A stretch of DNA of 64,000 bases from Ampullaceana balthica (taxonomy: Eukaryota > Mollusca > Gastropoda > Lymnaeidae), in the NCBI GenBank assembly GCA_944989445.1, contig CALYLW010000056.1:959948-1023947 (forward strand), in the 5' to 3' direction. The notes below the pieces were generated by a model. It worked only from the letters and a program-made list of their open reading frames with translations, did not search any database and was not told the DNA's origin. Positions within the stretch are counted from its first letter, which is position 1. Each line of letters begins with the position of its first letter. The position numbers and the translations under genes were made by a program. Shown in pieces: positions 1 to 10,975 of this stretch.

Positions 1-82
1 CCCTCAATAATTCATAGGTACAGAATTATTGATTAAATATTATCGTCCAAATTTGAAGTCATAGCGCCATATATTGTAGGTA

Positions 83-920
83 CAGTCAAACATCTCATAA
101 CGAGATTAATTCGTTCCAGAGTCTTATTTTTTAAGCAAAACACTCGTTTTTCCCCATACAATTCAATCAAAATACGATAATCCATTCCATGCTGAAAAAA
201 TACTCATTTAAAAAAAAATTATTAACATTTATTGAAATAAATTACTTATGAATTGTTAAAGAGTGTAACCACTTGGAATACAATTTAGATTTGAAACAAT
301 TAAAAAAAATGAATTTATGACAAATAATTATTGCTTTTTAACTAGAAAACTGTTAAAGACATTTGTTTTTTGCAGACGCTTCAAAATTTGACGAAAATGT
401 GGTGATGTAACCGTTTCGTACACAATCTTGACACTCCATTTGAAGCGTCCATCTCCTTAATTGTTCTTGAGATCAGTACATAAGTTGATGTTGGTCGATT
501 GTAGTTGAGCGCAAGATTCGCAACCTTGTTCTCATGTTTCAATGTTTTTTTTTGTTGTATTTCAACAGTTCATTTTTTTCCTCTCTTAGGACTGTCTTCT
601 TGTATTTTTTTTCGAAGATAATTTATCATTTATTAAACTTTGCGCATAAAAAAATTACAAATACTGTCTTAATACAACATTTGTAAAATCGGTTGATCGC
701 ACACGAAAACAATACGCTAACAGACTGAGTGCTTAACACAGAATAATACATCAATGTGGAAGTGCCGGCTCACTAATGAATTTCCAGGAAAAGGGGAGTT
801 TCCCTTTCTGCGACACTCATGCGAAAATTCGCTCGTTAAGGGAGCAACTTTTCCCACAAAAATATTGCTCGTTATGCGAAAATCTCGTTATGAGAGGTGC
901 TCGTTATGAGAGGTTTGTCT
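83..920. mobile_element. Tigger/pogo-like non-autonomous DNA transposon
   Basis: The left end (CAGTCAAACATCTCATAACG) and the right end, read on the other strand (AGACAAACCTCTCATAACG), form imperfect terminal inverted repeats. TA dinucleotides flank both ends (81-82 and 921-922), as expected for the pogo/Tigger branch of Tc1/mariner. The right end carries two nested copies of the CTCATAACGAG motif. No transposase reading frame is visible, so this is a decayed, non-autonomous copy. The superfamily is inferred from terminus and target site only. Confidence 0.6.
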
Positions 921-922
921 TA

Positions 923-3439
923 TCTGAACATGAAATGCCTTAGCGACAAGTTTGCGAACCCCCCTTAAAAAAGTCTTGGTACCGCCTTGACTGGTCGTAT
1001 GGAAGTGTGTAGGCCTATGGTGCAAGCGATGTAGGGATCTATTCCCAGTGGTGGAATTTTTATATTTTTTTAAAATTTGTCTTTTTACACTCATTTTTAG
1101 GATACCGGCAAACGGTTATTTCTTCGTGCTCGGTCTGGGAAGGCCGATCTCGTAGTACAGACACAGTATGAGCAAGGAACCAATGGACTATTTAGTTACA
1201 AGTTACAGTCTTATATTAGCTGCTAGAAATCATTTAATTTAAATTGCAGCCAGAACACCGTGCAGTCTTAATCCGCCCCTGCTCCAACACGGCACGATGT
1301 CAACCAGTTTGACATGTTGGTTTTGTTAATGACAAAATATGTCAGGTCCTGAGATATCATTTTTGTAGTTGATGCCATGTGTGTGTGTTGTGTGTCTGTG
1401 TTGTGTGTCTGAGTGTGTGTGTGTGTGTCATGGAGCACATCATCAGATAGTTATCGTTAAAAAAAATGCCGCTTGTTAACCTAATTCACAATGTGTCTGT
1501 GGTCTTAAATCAAATCAAATTTATTCTTAATTTTTTACGATGTCTATTCATTTTACTTGCAAACAGAATCGCGACAGCCCGATATCCCATACCTAAATGT
1601 TACCAAACTATTTTATGCTGCAGGCCGCATGGTGATTTGGTAGAAATTATGAGTTTATATTTCTAGAAATTTGTTTGAATACATTTTTAATTCATTAAAA
1701 ATAATTGCAGAACAGATTCTTCTTAGGCTTCTACTGAAAGTCAAGAACCAACTATATATTAAAGTCATTTACCATTATACATTATAATGATTCAACAAAT
1801 ATACATTTTAGCCATTAGATAGGCATACATTATTATCATTAACAATTATATACTATAGTCATTGACTAATTATTCACTATTTATATCGATCAGTTTTACA
1901 CGCCTTTCATACATTATTCTCATTAACCAGTTATGCATTAATTGTAATTAACACATTATCCATGATAGCATATAGTGATTTAATAATCATGCTGGGTACT
2001 GATACTCATTAATCATTCAATAAAGAAATAGCCATTAACCGGTTAATCCATCCCCCCCACCCCGCCCGCCGCGGATGGTTGTGTTGATCGGCTTTAAAAG
2101 TTTCAGAGGCCCCGCGGGGCCCCATAAGTAGTACACTGACCAGCCTTGCCCAACCACGTGACTAATATGTGTCTGTACTAACGTGTGTTTTATATGGTTT
2201 GTTTAAAATATGCGTGAGTCAATCTTAATAATAATACATTTAATTCCTTAACCGCGTTTGCCGACATCGTAACTCTGACGTCTGCAGGGACACTTCATAC
2301 AACAATATTGTTTTCTTTTGTTTTTGTTGCTTGTGCAGTAGTTCTAGCATTTCACAGATCGTGACCCAACTCAGTCGTATCTGGCATTTATTATGCAGAG
2401 TAATATTAATTTAAAAAACTGTGCAACTCTCTTTTCTGTCTTTCAGTCTCCTTTAAGTTCCTTTTAAAAGAAACAAATCATAATTTCAGTTGTTTGGTAT
2501 TCTAATGACAAAATAATAATAATAATTTAAAATGCACAGTTAATATTCCAAAATACTACTAAGACTACGACATTTTATTTTTTCAAAATCCAGGTTTCTG
2601 CTTTTATTTAAGGCCAACAAATTATTCACTTTCAAGTTTTAGTTTTAGTGACTACGTACCTTATTTTACAAAAAATTGTCAAATTAGAAGACTGGCGATT
2701 AATCATTGTGTTGTGATAGATAATTAATATCAGGTTGTTTTTTTCTTCTCTTTCTGTGGTCACTGACAATACCCATTTACCCCATACTCCCTCCCCCCCC
2801 CACCCTTACAAGCCCACAAGAAGCAGACAAGCAAAACCTTTGCACGTGATTTCCGTGTTCCAGTTTTACCAGGTTGAGGCAACACAAACAAATACAAGTG
2901 AAATATCGTGTTACGTTATTCTCTGAGCCTTTCATGCTGCTAGGGGCACAGATAAGGCGCTATGACGCATTACCCTAGACCCCCGAAAATTCTCTGAACA
3001 TTATAAATATATAATATATATACAAATGGAGACACACATATTATTATGTTAAACTGGCAGTATTGAAATGCCAAGTCCGCATTGATTTATTTGACGTCAT
3101 ATTTGGTTAGTCGTTCTTCAAAAGCTACGAATAAGTAAAGGCGGCGACCATTGGAAAATAAAAGATTAGACCCCCCCCCCGGCCTCTTTGTCTGAGAGCT
3201 TAAGGGAGATAAGTCAGAGTCATGACCTTAGATTATGTTTGATAAACTCTTTTTTACACATGAACAGACGTTAACAGAAACGAAAGGTTGTAACTGGAAG
3301 CTTAACATTCTCAAGCTTATATATATAATATTATGTTTGTTGATACTCAATGGCTCTTATTCCCGAGCAAGGACAACTACGTTTTTAACTTTGGAAGCAA
3401 ATAGCTCAACAAATCAGTATTAAATTATTTCTTTTTCTC
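923..3439. other. Non-coding stretch, no gene recognised
   Basis: AT-rich sequence with no reading frame that looks like a gene on either strand. It contains a GT-rich microsatellite (1378-1429), C-runs near 2050, 2790 and 3170, and a stretch around 1700-2040 rich in CATTA/TTAAT words. Upstream exons of the gene ending at 9901 could lie here, but I could not identify any. Confidence 0.5.
1378..1429. repeat. (GT)n microsatellite, interrupted
   Basis: Alternating TG with TTG and CTG interruptions over about 50 bases. Confidence 0.85.
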
Positions 3440-3650
3440 ACCCCTAACTCCAACCCCTAACTCCAACCCCTAACTCCAACCCCTAACCCCAAACCCTAAC
3501 TCCAACCCCTAACTCCAACCCGAAACTCCAACCCGAAACTCCAACCCCTAACTCCAACCCCTAACTCCAACCCCTACCCCAACCCATAATTCCAACCCCT
3601 AGCTCCAACCCCTAACTCCAACCCCTAACTCCAACCCCCAACCCCCAACC
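3440..3650. repeat. Telomere-like 12-bp minisatellite (CCCTAACTCCAA)n
   Basis: About 17 copies of a 12-mer made of the telomeric hexamer CCCTAA plus a one-step relative, CTCCAA. Some units are pure CCCTAAC; others are changed to CCCGAAACTCCAA or CCCCAACC. On the minus strand this reads TTGGAGTTAGGG. It is an internal, degenerate telomere-related array, not a chromosome end, because unique sequence continues on both sides. Confidence 0.85.
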
Positions 3651-3909
3651 TGTTGTAGAAGAGGGGTCCTCAAAAAGCCATTGGTAGTTTATACAGGTTC
3701 AAAGTCAACTAATAAACATTGACCTCAAGTTGGCACATCAGTGGCGTAGCTAGGGTAGGTTTCAACCCAAAACCACACCCTTCACGACTGCCATGTTCAA
3801 TTTTGGTCAAATTAGTCCACAATAAATCAATGACACGAACAAAAGATATTATTGAGCTTCATAATATCAAAGTGTTTAATAGCCATAGCAACGTTGTTCA
3901 CAAGTGAGA

Positions 3910-4556
3910 TTCGGATAAACGGGCAAAAACTCGAAGAAGTCTCCACCTTCAAATATCTAGGGGCCATAATATCCGACGAAGGCTCAAAGCCAGAAATTCT
4001 TGCCAGATTGGCCCAAACAACGGCAGCATTGAGTAAATTAAAGCACATCTGGCAAAGTAAGAAGCTCTCCCTGAGATCAAAGATCCGGCTAATGCGCTCT
4101 CTGGCGATGTCGGTCTTTTTGTATGGTTGTGAGGCTTGGACGCTCACTGCAGACCTCCAAAGAAGAATCAATGCGATAGAGATGAGATGTTTCAGAAAGA
4201 TATTGAACATCTCATACACAGCACACATCACAAACGAAGCGGTCTGCAACACAATAAGTACTGTCATTGGCCCCCACGAGGACCTACCCACATCAATTAA
4301 GAAGAGGAAATTACGATGGTACGGACACGTGACAAGAACTGGAGGTCTCGCAAAAACTATATTGCAAGGCACAGTCCAGGGAGGAAGGAAAAGAGGCAGA
4401 CAAAAGAAGAGATGGGAGGACGATATCAAAGAGTGGACCGGCCTGTCATTCAGCGACTCTCAAAGGGCAGCATAGGACCGGGACAAATGGCGTGTTAGTG
4501 AGCAGTTCACGATGGTGCCCCAACGACCCAACAACGGGTTAAGGGATAGTTCAAGT
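3910..4556 (+). pseudogene. RTE-like LINE: C-terminal end of the reverse transcriptase, 5'-truncated
   Basis: An open frame from about 3910 to 4472 encodes the region after the RT active site. Recognisable blocks are FKYLGAIISDEGS, a thumb segment with IRLMRSLAMSVFLYGCEAWTL, the FRKILNISY block and KLRWYGHVTRT followed by a basic GGRKRGRQKKRW stretch. These are typical of RTE-type non-LTR retrotransposons. A TAG stop at 4473-4475 interrupts the frame, yet matching residues continue after it (DRDKWRV, then VPQRPNNGLRD) to about 4550. Fingers, palm and endonuclease are absent. It is a dead 3' fragment in plus orientation. Confidence 0.85.
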
Positions 4557-5261
4557 TCAACGTTGTTTTATAGTTATGTTCCCATTAAATGTAATTTATT
4601 TGAAATTTTCCATTCATGGTCTTCACATTTGCGAATTTGTCAAACATTTCATAAAAATCAGTATCCTCCGTGTCACCATCAATTGTAGATGTACACGTTT
4701 TCATTATTAATAGATGTCTTTTTATTTTGATAGAATCTCAACTATTTCTAGAAAGTTCTATCTTTTCAGTGAAGCTTCTTCTTCGCTGTGGCTACGACAT
4801 GCTGTATATAAATTTCGATTTGCAGGAAATAAAGTGTGCAACCAGTGCAAGATATCCATCCAAATGTTTCCCTGTCCATCACTGCGATATTTTCAGAATC
4901 AGCTGTTTACGTGTGGCGTAAATCCTGTTGCCAGGTTTTTTTCCCATTTTTATTTAATGCAGCAGTGCTGCTCTTCCGATGCCTCATGAATTTGTTACGT
5001 TGGTTCAGTTTTGACTACTTACCAAATTCAGTTACAACTTTTATGCTATTTCTGCAACATTGAATGCAAACAATATGCAGCCAAAAACAGCAATGATCCT
5101 GACATACAATTGGAAACGTTTCTACGATTTCTTGCTATCTGATATCATTCTACTAAATCATTGTTCTGTGAGCTGAGGAACAGCTCCTAAGATTCAACAA
5201 CTTGGATTGTCCCTATCATATTGCATGCTATATATTATAGACACTCTTTCTCTACAGAATA
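4557..5261. other. Non-coding stretch
   Basis: Overlapping open frames of 75-91 codons occur at 4670-5063, one with a Cys-rich patch (VCNQCKISIQMFPC). I do not recognise it and see no matching splice context, so I do not call a gene. Confidence 0.4.
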
Positions 5262-5606
5262 TTATTGCGTCCACTCTTAAACTATCTTCCGTATAGAAGG
5301 AGCGTCTGTAATACGGGCCGTCCATAAAGTACGTCACGCTCCAGAAGGGGGAGGGGGTGTAAAAAAGTATGACAGTTTGTGACAGGGGGGAGGGGGGGTC
5401 CGGCCATGTGTGACATCACGGTGTTATATATTACATTTTAATTATTTTGTTAATAAAAACAACATTTTAGGACATTTTTGTTCGAAAGTGTGACGTATTT
5501 TAGGGGGGGGGTCCGAGATGTGTGACAGTTTGTGACAGGGAGGAGGGGGGAGCTAAAAATGGTCAAAAATAGCGTGACGTACTTTATGGACGGCCCCATA
5601 GATAAG
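5262..5606 (+). repeat. SINE/LINE 3'-tail fragment, split by a MITE
   Basis: The core ATAGAAGGAGCGTCTGTA (5294-5311) recurs at 39,526-39,543 in a SINE-like repeat and, on the opposite strand, near 61,104 at the 3' end of a LINE. The GATAAGATAA tail that normally follows is found at 5601, on the far side of the palindromic MITE at 5314-5597. This shows the MITE inserted into an existing retroelement tail. Confidence 0.65.
5314..5597. mobile_element. Palindromic MITE with GGGCCGTCCATAAAGTACGT termini
   Basis: The two ends are near-perfect inverted repeats (GGCCGTCCATAAAGTACGTC at the left; the same word inverted at the right). The inner part is also symmetric, with G-rich GTGACAGGGGGGAGG blocks and internal TGTGAC repeats. 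ATA flanks both ends (5311-5313 and 5598-5600), so a 3-bp target duplication is possible, which would suit PIF/Harbinger or a relative. It has no coding capacity. A second, more decayed copy lies at 13,612-13,846. Confidence 0.8.
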
Positions 5607-8600
5607 ATAACAAGGTATTCCAATTGTTAAATTTTCAGACTAAAATTATTTACAACGGGTACATTCTAGAAACAAAAAGTCTGATAAAATACACTTTTTC
5701 AAGTAGCTCTCATTAACTTGACCCATCAACATGTTTACATTATCTTGGTTGGAATCAACATAAACTACCGTTTCCAGACTGTTCACTTCGTTTACTTGTA
5801 TTGTTACGTCAACCACCGCCATTTTCTGCGCTAATTGCTGCCTCTTGACATGTGGGATCATGAATCCTGGTAGTGATTTTAGTGAGTCACATCTTTTTTT
5901 TCAGCCGCTTGTTTCATGATAAGAAAGAAATATTGCACTGTAAAAATGCTTTACTTGCGTTAAAGACAGCAAACAAAATCTTACTTACAAATATTTGTTA
6001 TTTAAAAAAACAGCACAATCCAAAACACAGCAAACAAAAGTGGCATGCGAAATCCACCAGTTGAAAATAGGACCGTGGAGCTTATGTGTTAAATTTAAAG
6101 GCTGTAATGAAGACGAAGTATTTGGATTTTTCCCCCCAATTTATTTAGTTTCAAACGCCCGTTTTAAAATTTGAACATAAAAATAAATAATAATTATTAC
6201 AAGAAATTGGGACATTTGAAAAGAATTATATCGATTATATACATGGATAAAACGTCGTTTGTAAAATAATTTTCTGGATTCGATTCGTGCCATTAGAACC
6301 GCCTCACTACAGTATCACCAGAGCTGGATTTACCAATTTGCTAAACAATCTATAGCTTAGGGGCCACCCGGAACTTTTTTTTAAAATCTAGTTATCCGAA
6401 AATCATATTTGGCACTGACATTGACATAGAATATCTGGACGTCAAAAGGGCCCCCCCCCCGCATATCTCAAATAGCTTAGGGCCCAATCAAGCTTAAATC
6501 CGGCCCAGATTATCACATCGTTTTGTTAGCATTGTAAAGTTTTATTATTTTAGAATGATGTTATTTAGAGCCTGATGTCACTAATCAAACAACAGAACAC
6601 GCCAATCGCCTTTTAATCAAGTTCAAGTCTGTTGTTCTAAAACTAAAGTGTCGTCATCACGCGCCAACCTTACACTTTTAATCCAGTATGCATCCATTTG
6701 GTGACCGGACAAGTGAACACAAGACTAGTGAACTTACGACAACTGAATTAACACAAGGCAATCGAACACATATGTGAACATACATAGAAGTGAACATACA
6801 GACAAGTGAACACACGGATAAGTGACCACAATGGCAAAAAAACAAACATTGACAGTTGCCCTCACTTATTGTGTGTTCAGTTGTCTGGGGACCCACACAT
6901 TCGGATGGGTTATATTTTGGGTGTCCAAAGTCCGGCCCGCGGAACCCTGAGATGGTGACACTCGTGGACGGTCTGCATTCCTTGGCTACGCCACTGTTCT
7001 GCAGCACCCCTTATAGCTACGCCATTGTGGCACATTGTTTACAATTTCGTTAAGGCACTAGTCGCCACTAGGGATTACATAGAAAAACGTGTGTGCCACA
7101 TTTTTGGATGTTCGTGGATCTATTTATAGTTTGCGCCCTGCTAGCAATAACGCGCTTTTTTACACTGGAAATTCTTTTTATTTTATTGAAGTTTTACTTC
7201 AAGGAAATACAGCACCTGAGGCGGTCATGCGCCCCCCACCCCAAAGAAAATACATGTCTTTATAAGAAATCTGTCGCATTTAGCGCCTCTTTTCTTGCGA
7301 CTCCAGGGTTGGACACCCCTTTGACCCCGTTTTTGCTGGGCACTTTATCCAAATATTAAATACTACAATTTATAGCGATCATGGTTTCATTGGTTTCATG
7401 AATATAAATTTATTTATGCTAACCTGTAATGTAAATTTTCTTGTTGTCATATCCGAGTTTGTTGTAAACTTGGCGAGCAATTGTTCAAACCAAAGAGTTT
7501 GACGACTTTCTTTGGGATAACTAATAATAAATGTAATTTATTTTCAAAGCATTTTTTTCGCATAAATGTAAAAAAAAAGTTTCCTGCATAATTAAAAATG
7601 AAGCAATGCTTCAAGCAACTTATTAATGTCAACGATATTCCACATAAATAATGTAATGATAATAATTAAATCATCTCATTAAGTTAAAGGTATCTGTGCG
7701 CCCCCAACTGTTACGCGAAAGGCGAATGGCTTCTGTTTGTTTAGCTAACGTTAGAAAATGAACGTATGAACAGAAGCCTCAGAATTAAATGCCTCTTAGG
7801 AAGTCAGACAAGTGACATGAAAATCGATATCGATCTCAATCAATAAAATGTAGGTTACATTAGACTGGTGGGTTCATCGTGCACTCTAGCAGAGTTTAAA
7901 AGTTGAAAAGAGTAACGAATGTACGTCCATCAGGAAGAAGATAACATACAGGACACATTGGATGACGATTACATACAGGACACATAGGATGACGATTACA
8001 TACAGGACACATAGGATGACATCGTGTGGTCACATATATGTGCTTTTCTATTTGGAATTTTAATATTTTTTTAAAATTTCCTTAAACCACCTAAACGAAA
8101 CAAACACAGACAATGTCATCTCAATGCATTAGCCTCCCCTTCACTAACTAATAACGTTACAGGACTATAAATTTTATTATACATTTTTAAAGAATGCTTA
8201 CTCTTTGTACTGTCTTAAAAAATATTATTTTGATTCTTCCATTGAAGTTAAAGCCATACATACCTAATTACATAGAAAAGAAAAAAATTATTTTTCAGTC
8301 TGTTGCTTGTCTGTGTCTGACAATTTTAAGTTTAGGTCCAACAATTCTTCATAGTAGAACCTAATCGAAAATAAAATCATTTTTATAATTCACATCATTT
8401 CATTCATAATTTGATATTTTATAATACTGATTTTGACTTCTCTGAACAACTTAACAATGATAAAACAAGAGTAGCACATAACAGATCTGCATATCTTTAA
8501 AGTCGCTCATACATGAGTCATTGTAATTTACATGATAGTTGAACACAAAGATTGCAGAACCACACATAATAGTTAAACAAACATGTGTTTTCTTTGACTC

Positions 8601-8629
8601 TTGTTCACTTTCTCTCCTCTCATGTTCAG
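5607..8629. other. Non-coding stretch with small repeats
   Basis: No gene recognised. It holds a possible small hAT-like MITE at 6329-6506 (GAGCTGGATTTA at the left, TAAATCCGGCCC at the right), a degenerate AAGTGAACAYAC repeat at 6710-6830 and a 27-bp minisatellite at 7940-8019. The sequence just before 8630 is a polypyrimidine tract and splice acceptor. Confidence 0.45.
7940..8019. repeat. 27-bp minisatellite, 3 copies
   Basis: Three near-identical units containing ACATACAGGACACATAGGAT; the first unit differs at a few positions. Confidence 0.8.
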
Positions 8630-9901
8630 TCCGGCCTCCACCGTACGACCCAAACAGACAGAACCTCTTCCCATCGGATAGAGAGATACCCTTCACTCCC
8701 CCACCGGCGTACAAAGAAGTGGCAACGCCCCTGCCACGGAATGGACACACCGTTGGTATTGGCGATTTACCCTACGGTCCTCCGGTTTACGGTGAGTGTA
8801 TGCTGTCCATAGCTGGCAGTAGGTAATATACATTTTAAAAAAATTATTTTTGAAGAAAGAAAATTATTTCTTCACATTTACAAAAATTTAGAAAAATTAA
8901 ATTCGAAAAAAAAGTTTAGCGTCATTCCCATTAAATTGAAACAAATTGTTTGCGTTTTTCCTTACCTCGTTTTATTAATTTCTTTCTACCCTAATCTGAT
9001 GCAGTCTTCTGATTTTTATTACGGGATTAGGTGGAGATATTTTTCTTATCACACTGAAAAACTCAACACCTCATTTTAACGGAGTTCATATTTTTTTTAA
9101 TTAGTTGCAATTCGATGACCATATTAATTTGTATGTACATGTATCTGAACGGTATTTAATACAAATATCTCAGATTACCCAGCGAGCGATGACGTCATAC
9201 CAACGATTTCTAGACATGTGCCACCACCCAGCACGTACTATGGTGGTCAAAATTACTCCAACTACCAGACCAACCCCAGCATCGCCAACCCCAATAACAA
9301 CAACAGCTACCACCACCACCAGCAGCAGCAAGGCCGCGGTCACAGAACCGTTGATGCGATGAACGTGCTCAACACCAGATACACGGACAGTCTCAGACAA
9401 GTCCGGCCGATGTCCAGCGTGTCCTCTGACGTCATCGTCGTGTTGCCGCCTCAGAGCCAAGATTTTGAGAACCCCCGAAGGCAACCTGAGGTCAACGGTC
9501 CGCAAGGTGGCGAACAGGCGTCGACCAACAATCCTCAAATTAGTGACAGAAGACAACCACCAGGAAATAACAATGTCACTTCCAACAGCGGAGACGAGCC
9601 AAGAAGGCAGTCCTACATACCTGCTTCCAATCGTGGTCAAGATATAAGGAGGTCAGTCAGCCCGGCAGCGGTGCTTGCACACAGCTACAACGCAAGATTA
9701 CCCAGTGCCACCAGAGGAGCGCAGAGAGGGTATTACGAGGATCCTCTAACTGCGCGATCCTACGGCGCTGCTCACAACGCGGGTAACAGGGCCGTAGACC
9801 CCAATCCATACAGCAGTGCCGTAAGAGGTTCCTTGCATCGAGACGAACTCACACGCGTGACCAGTGCACACCCAGGCGTTGAAGACTTGTCATTGGTGTA
9901 A
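8630..9901 (+). CDS. Proline-rich PPxY protein, last two coding exons (5' part missing)
   Basis: Exon A is 8630-8791: it follows a pyrimidine-rich CATGTTCAG acceptor and ends at G|GTGAGT. Exon B is 9174-9901: acceptor ATATCTCAG, stop TAA at 9899-9901. Phases agree: exon A starts with two bases of a codon and ends with one, and the joined codon at the junction is Asp. The 297 or so visible residues are disordered and low in hydrophobics. They carry WW-ligand motifs (RPPPYDP, PPPAYKE, GPPVYDY) near the start, then an Asn/His/Gln-rich run. The C-terminus is DLSLV, a class-I PDZ ligand pattern (Ser at -2, Val at 0). This would suit the cytoplasmic tail of a membrane protein bound by Nedd4-type ligases and PDZ scaffolds, but no membrane segment is visible here and I cannot name the family. 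Confidence 0.8.
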
Positions 9902-10860
9902 CGTTTTCAACAAACGAGTGCCGCTCAGACTCAGCATAGTGACAGAGTTGTTTGCCGCATCCGTAGTTTTATTTTAAGACACTGTTTTATAAAGGCAATG
10001 CAACATACTTGAACATACATTGTGTTTTTTTCTGGAATGCTGAAATCACTCCCCGCGAACTTAAATGGACATACCGCTGCAATTTCAGAGGCAGCCTGAG
10101 GGTGTGGCGAGTGGGGCAACCATCTCCGATAGCAGATTCGTTAAGGTATAAAGCCTTCACTTACACCACTCGTCCCCACACCTACCACTTGCCCTAATGC
10201 CCCACGTACGGCTAAGGCCGCCTCTGTACGTTTTATAAAGGTATAATAAATAGTATAAAATATACGAATACTTAGAGTACAATTTCCAGTGTTAAACCTA
10301 ATGTTACATATATTTCCTAATAGGCACATTAACGGTACAAATGTTATCGATGCACCCATATGTTTTACACATTGGTGTCTTGGTGACGTCATCTCAAGCT
10401 CCGTCTTTACTCGTTGTTTACAAGCAAAGCCCAGGTATAACAGATGTCATCCTAGTATTTATTGTCTTTATTTATTCAACAAAGGGGAATAGCCCTGGCT
10501 TCTTCTTTAGTAAGGGGTCGTTCGTGACCCCACAGTTTAAAACGTATCAATTGTAAGTTAGTGGCATCAAATGTTTATACATTTATGAGATCCCCTCAAT
10601 TTTTTCTGGTGAATGGACCAAAGATAAACATTTATTATGTCTATCATTTTTGGAGTTGTTTTTCTTTTTTTCCCCTGTACACCTGAAGTTACCTCACCTG
10701 TTACTTTTAGATTCACTTTTTTAAAAAAAAGTTTAATATACAGCGTGTATTTTGTCAAGAAGACGATAAAATGATTATTGAAGGCTGCTACATTTAAAGG
10801 TAGACTAAGATCATGAACGTCACTTTATTCGTGTAAATAGTGTTATGAGACTTTTGTATG
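9902..10860 (+). other. Probable 3' UTR / 3' flank of the proline-rich gene
   Basis: Directly follows the TAA stop. A possible polyadenylation signal, AATAAA, lies at about 10,245-10,250; further ones occur near 12,684 and 12,776. A palindromic pair around CAGAGGCAGCCTGAGGGTGT (10,086) and the inverse near 10,170-10,225 (CCACACCTACCACTTGCCC, then CGCCTCTG) may be a small fold-back repeat. The true transcript end cannot be fixed from sequence. Confidence 0.4.
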
Positions 10861-10975
10861 CAATGTTGAGGACTTGGTCTGGTCAATGTTGAGGACCTGG
10901 TCTGATCAATGTTGAGGACTTGGTCTGGACAATGTTGAGGACTTGGTCTGGTCAATGTTGATGACTTGGTCTGGT
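10861..10975. repeat. 23-bp minisatellite, 5 copies
   Basis: Unit CAATGTTGAGGACTTGGTCT plus GGT, five tandem copies with single-base changes. Confidence 0.9.

Noticed and set aside
3735..3760. GTGGCGTAGCTAGGGTAGGT word as a regulatory site
   Set aside because: This kind of word is common in dispersed animal repeats; nothing nearby supports a regulatory reading.
3827..4429. 200-codon open frame on the minus strand over the RTE-like LINE
   Set aside because: It is the mirror frame of the plus-strand reverse transcriptase, which has clear family motifs.
9170..9640. 156-codon minus-strand frame opposite the proline-rich exon, with a Val-rich hydrophobic run
   Set aside because: It is antisense to an exon whose splice phases and composition support the plus strand; the hydrophobic run mirrors CAC/AAC codons.
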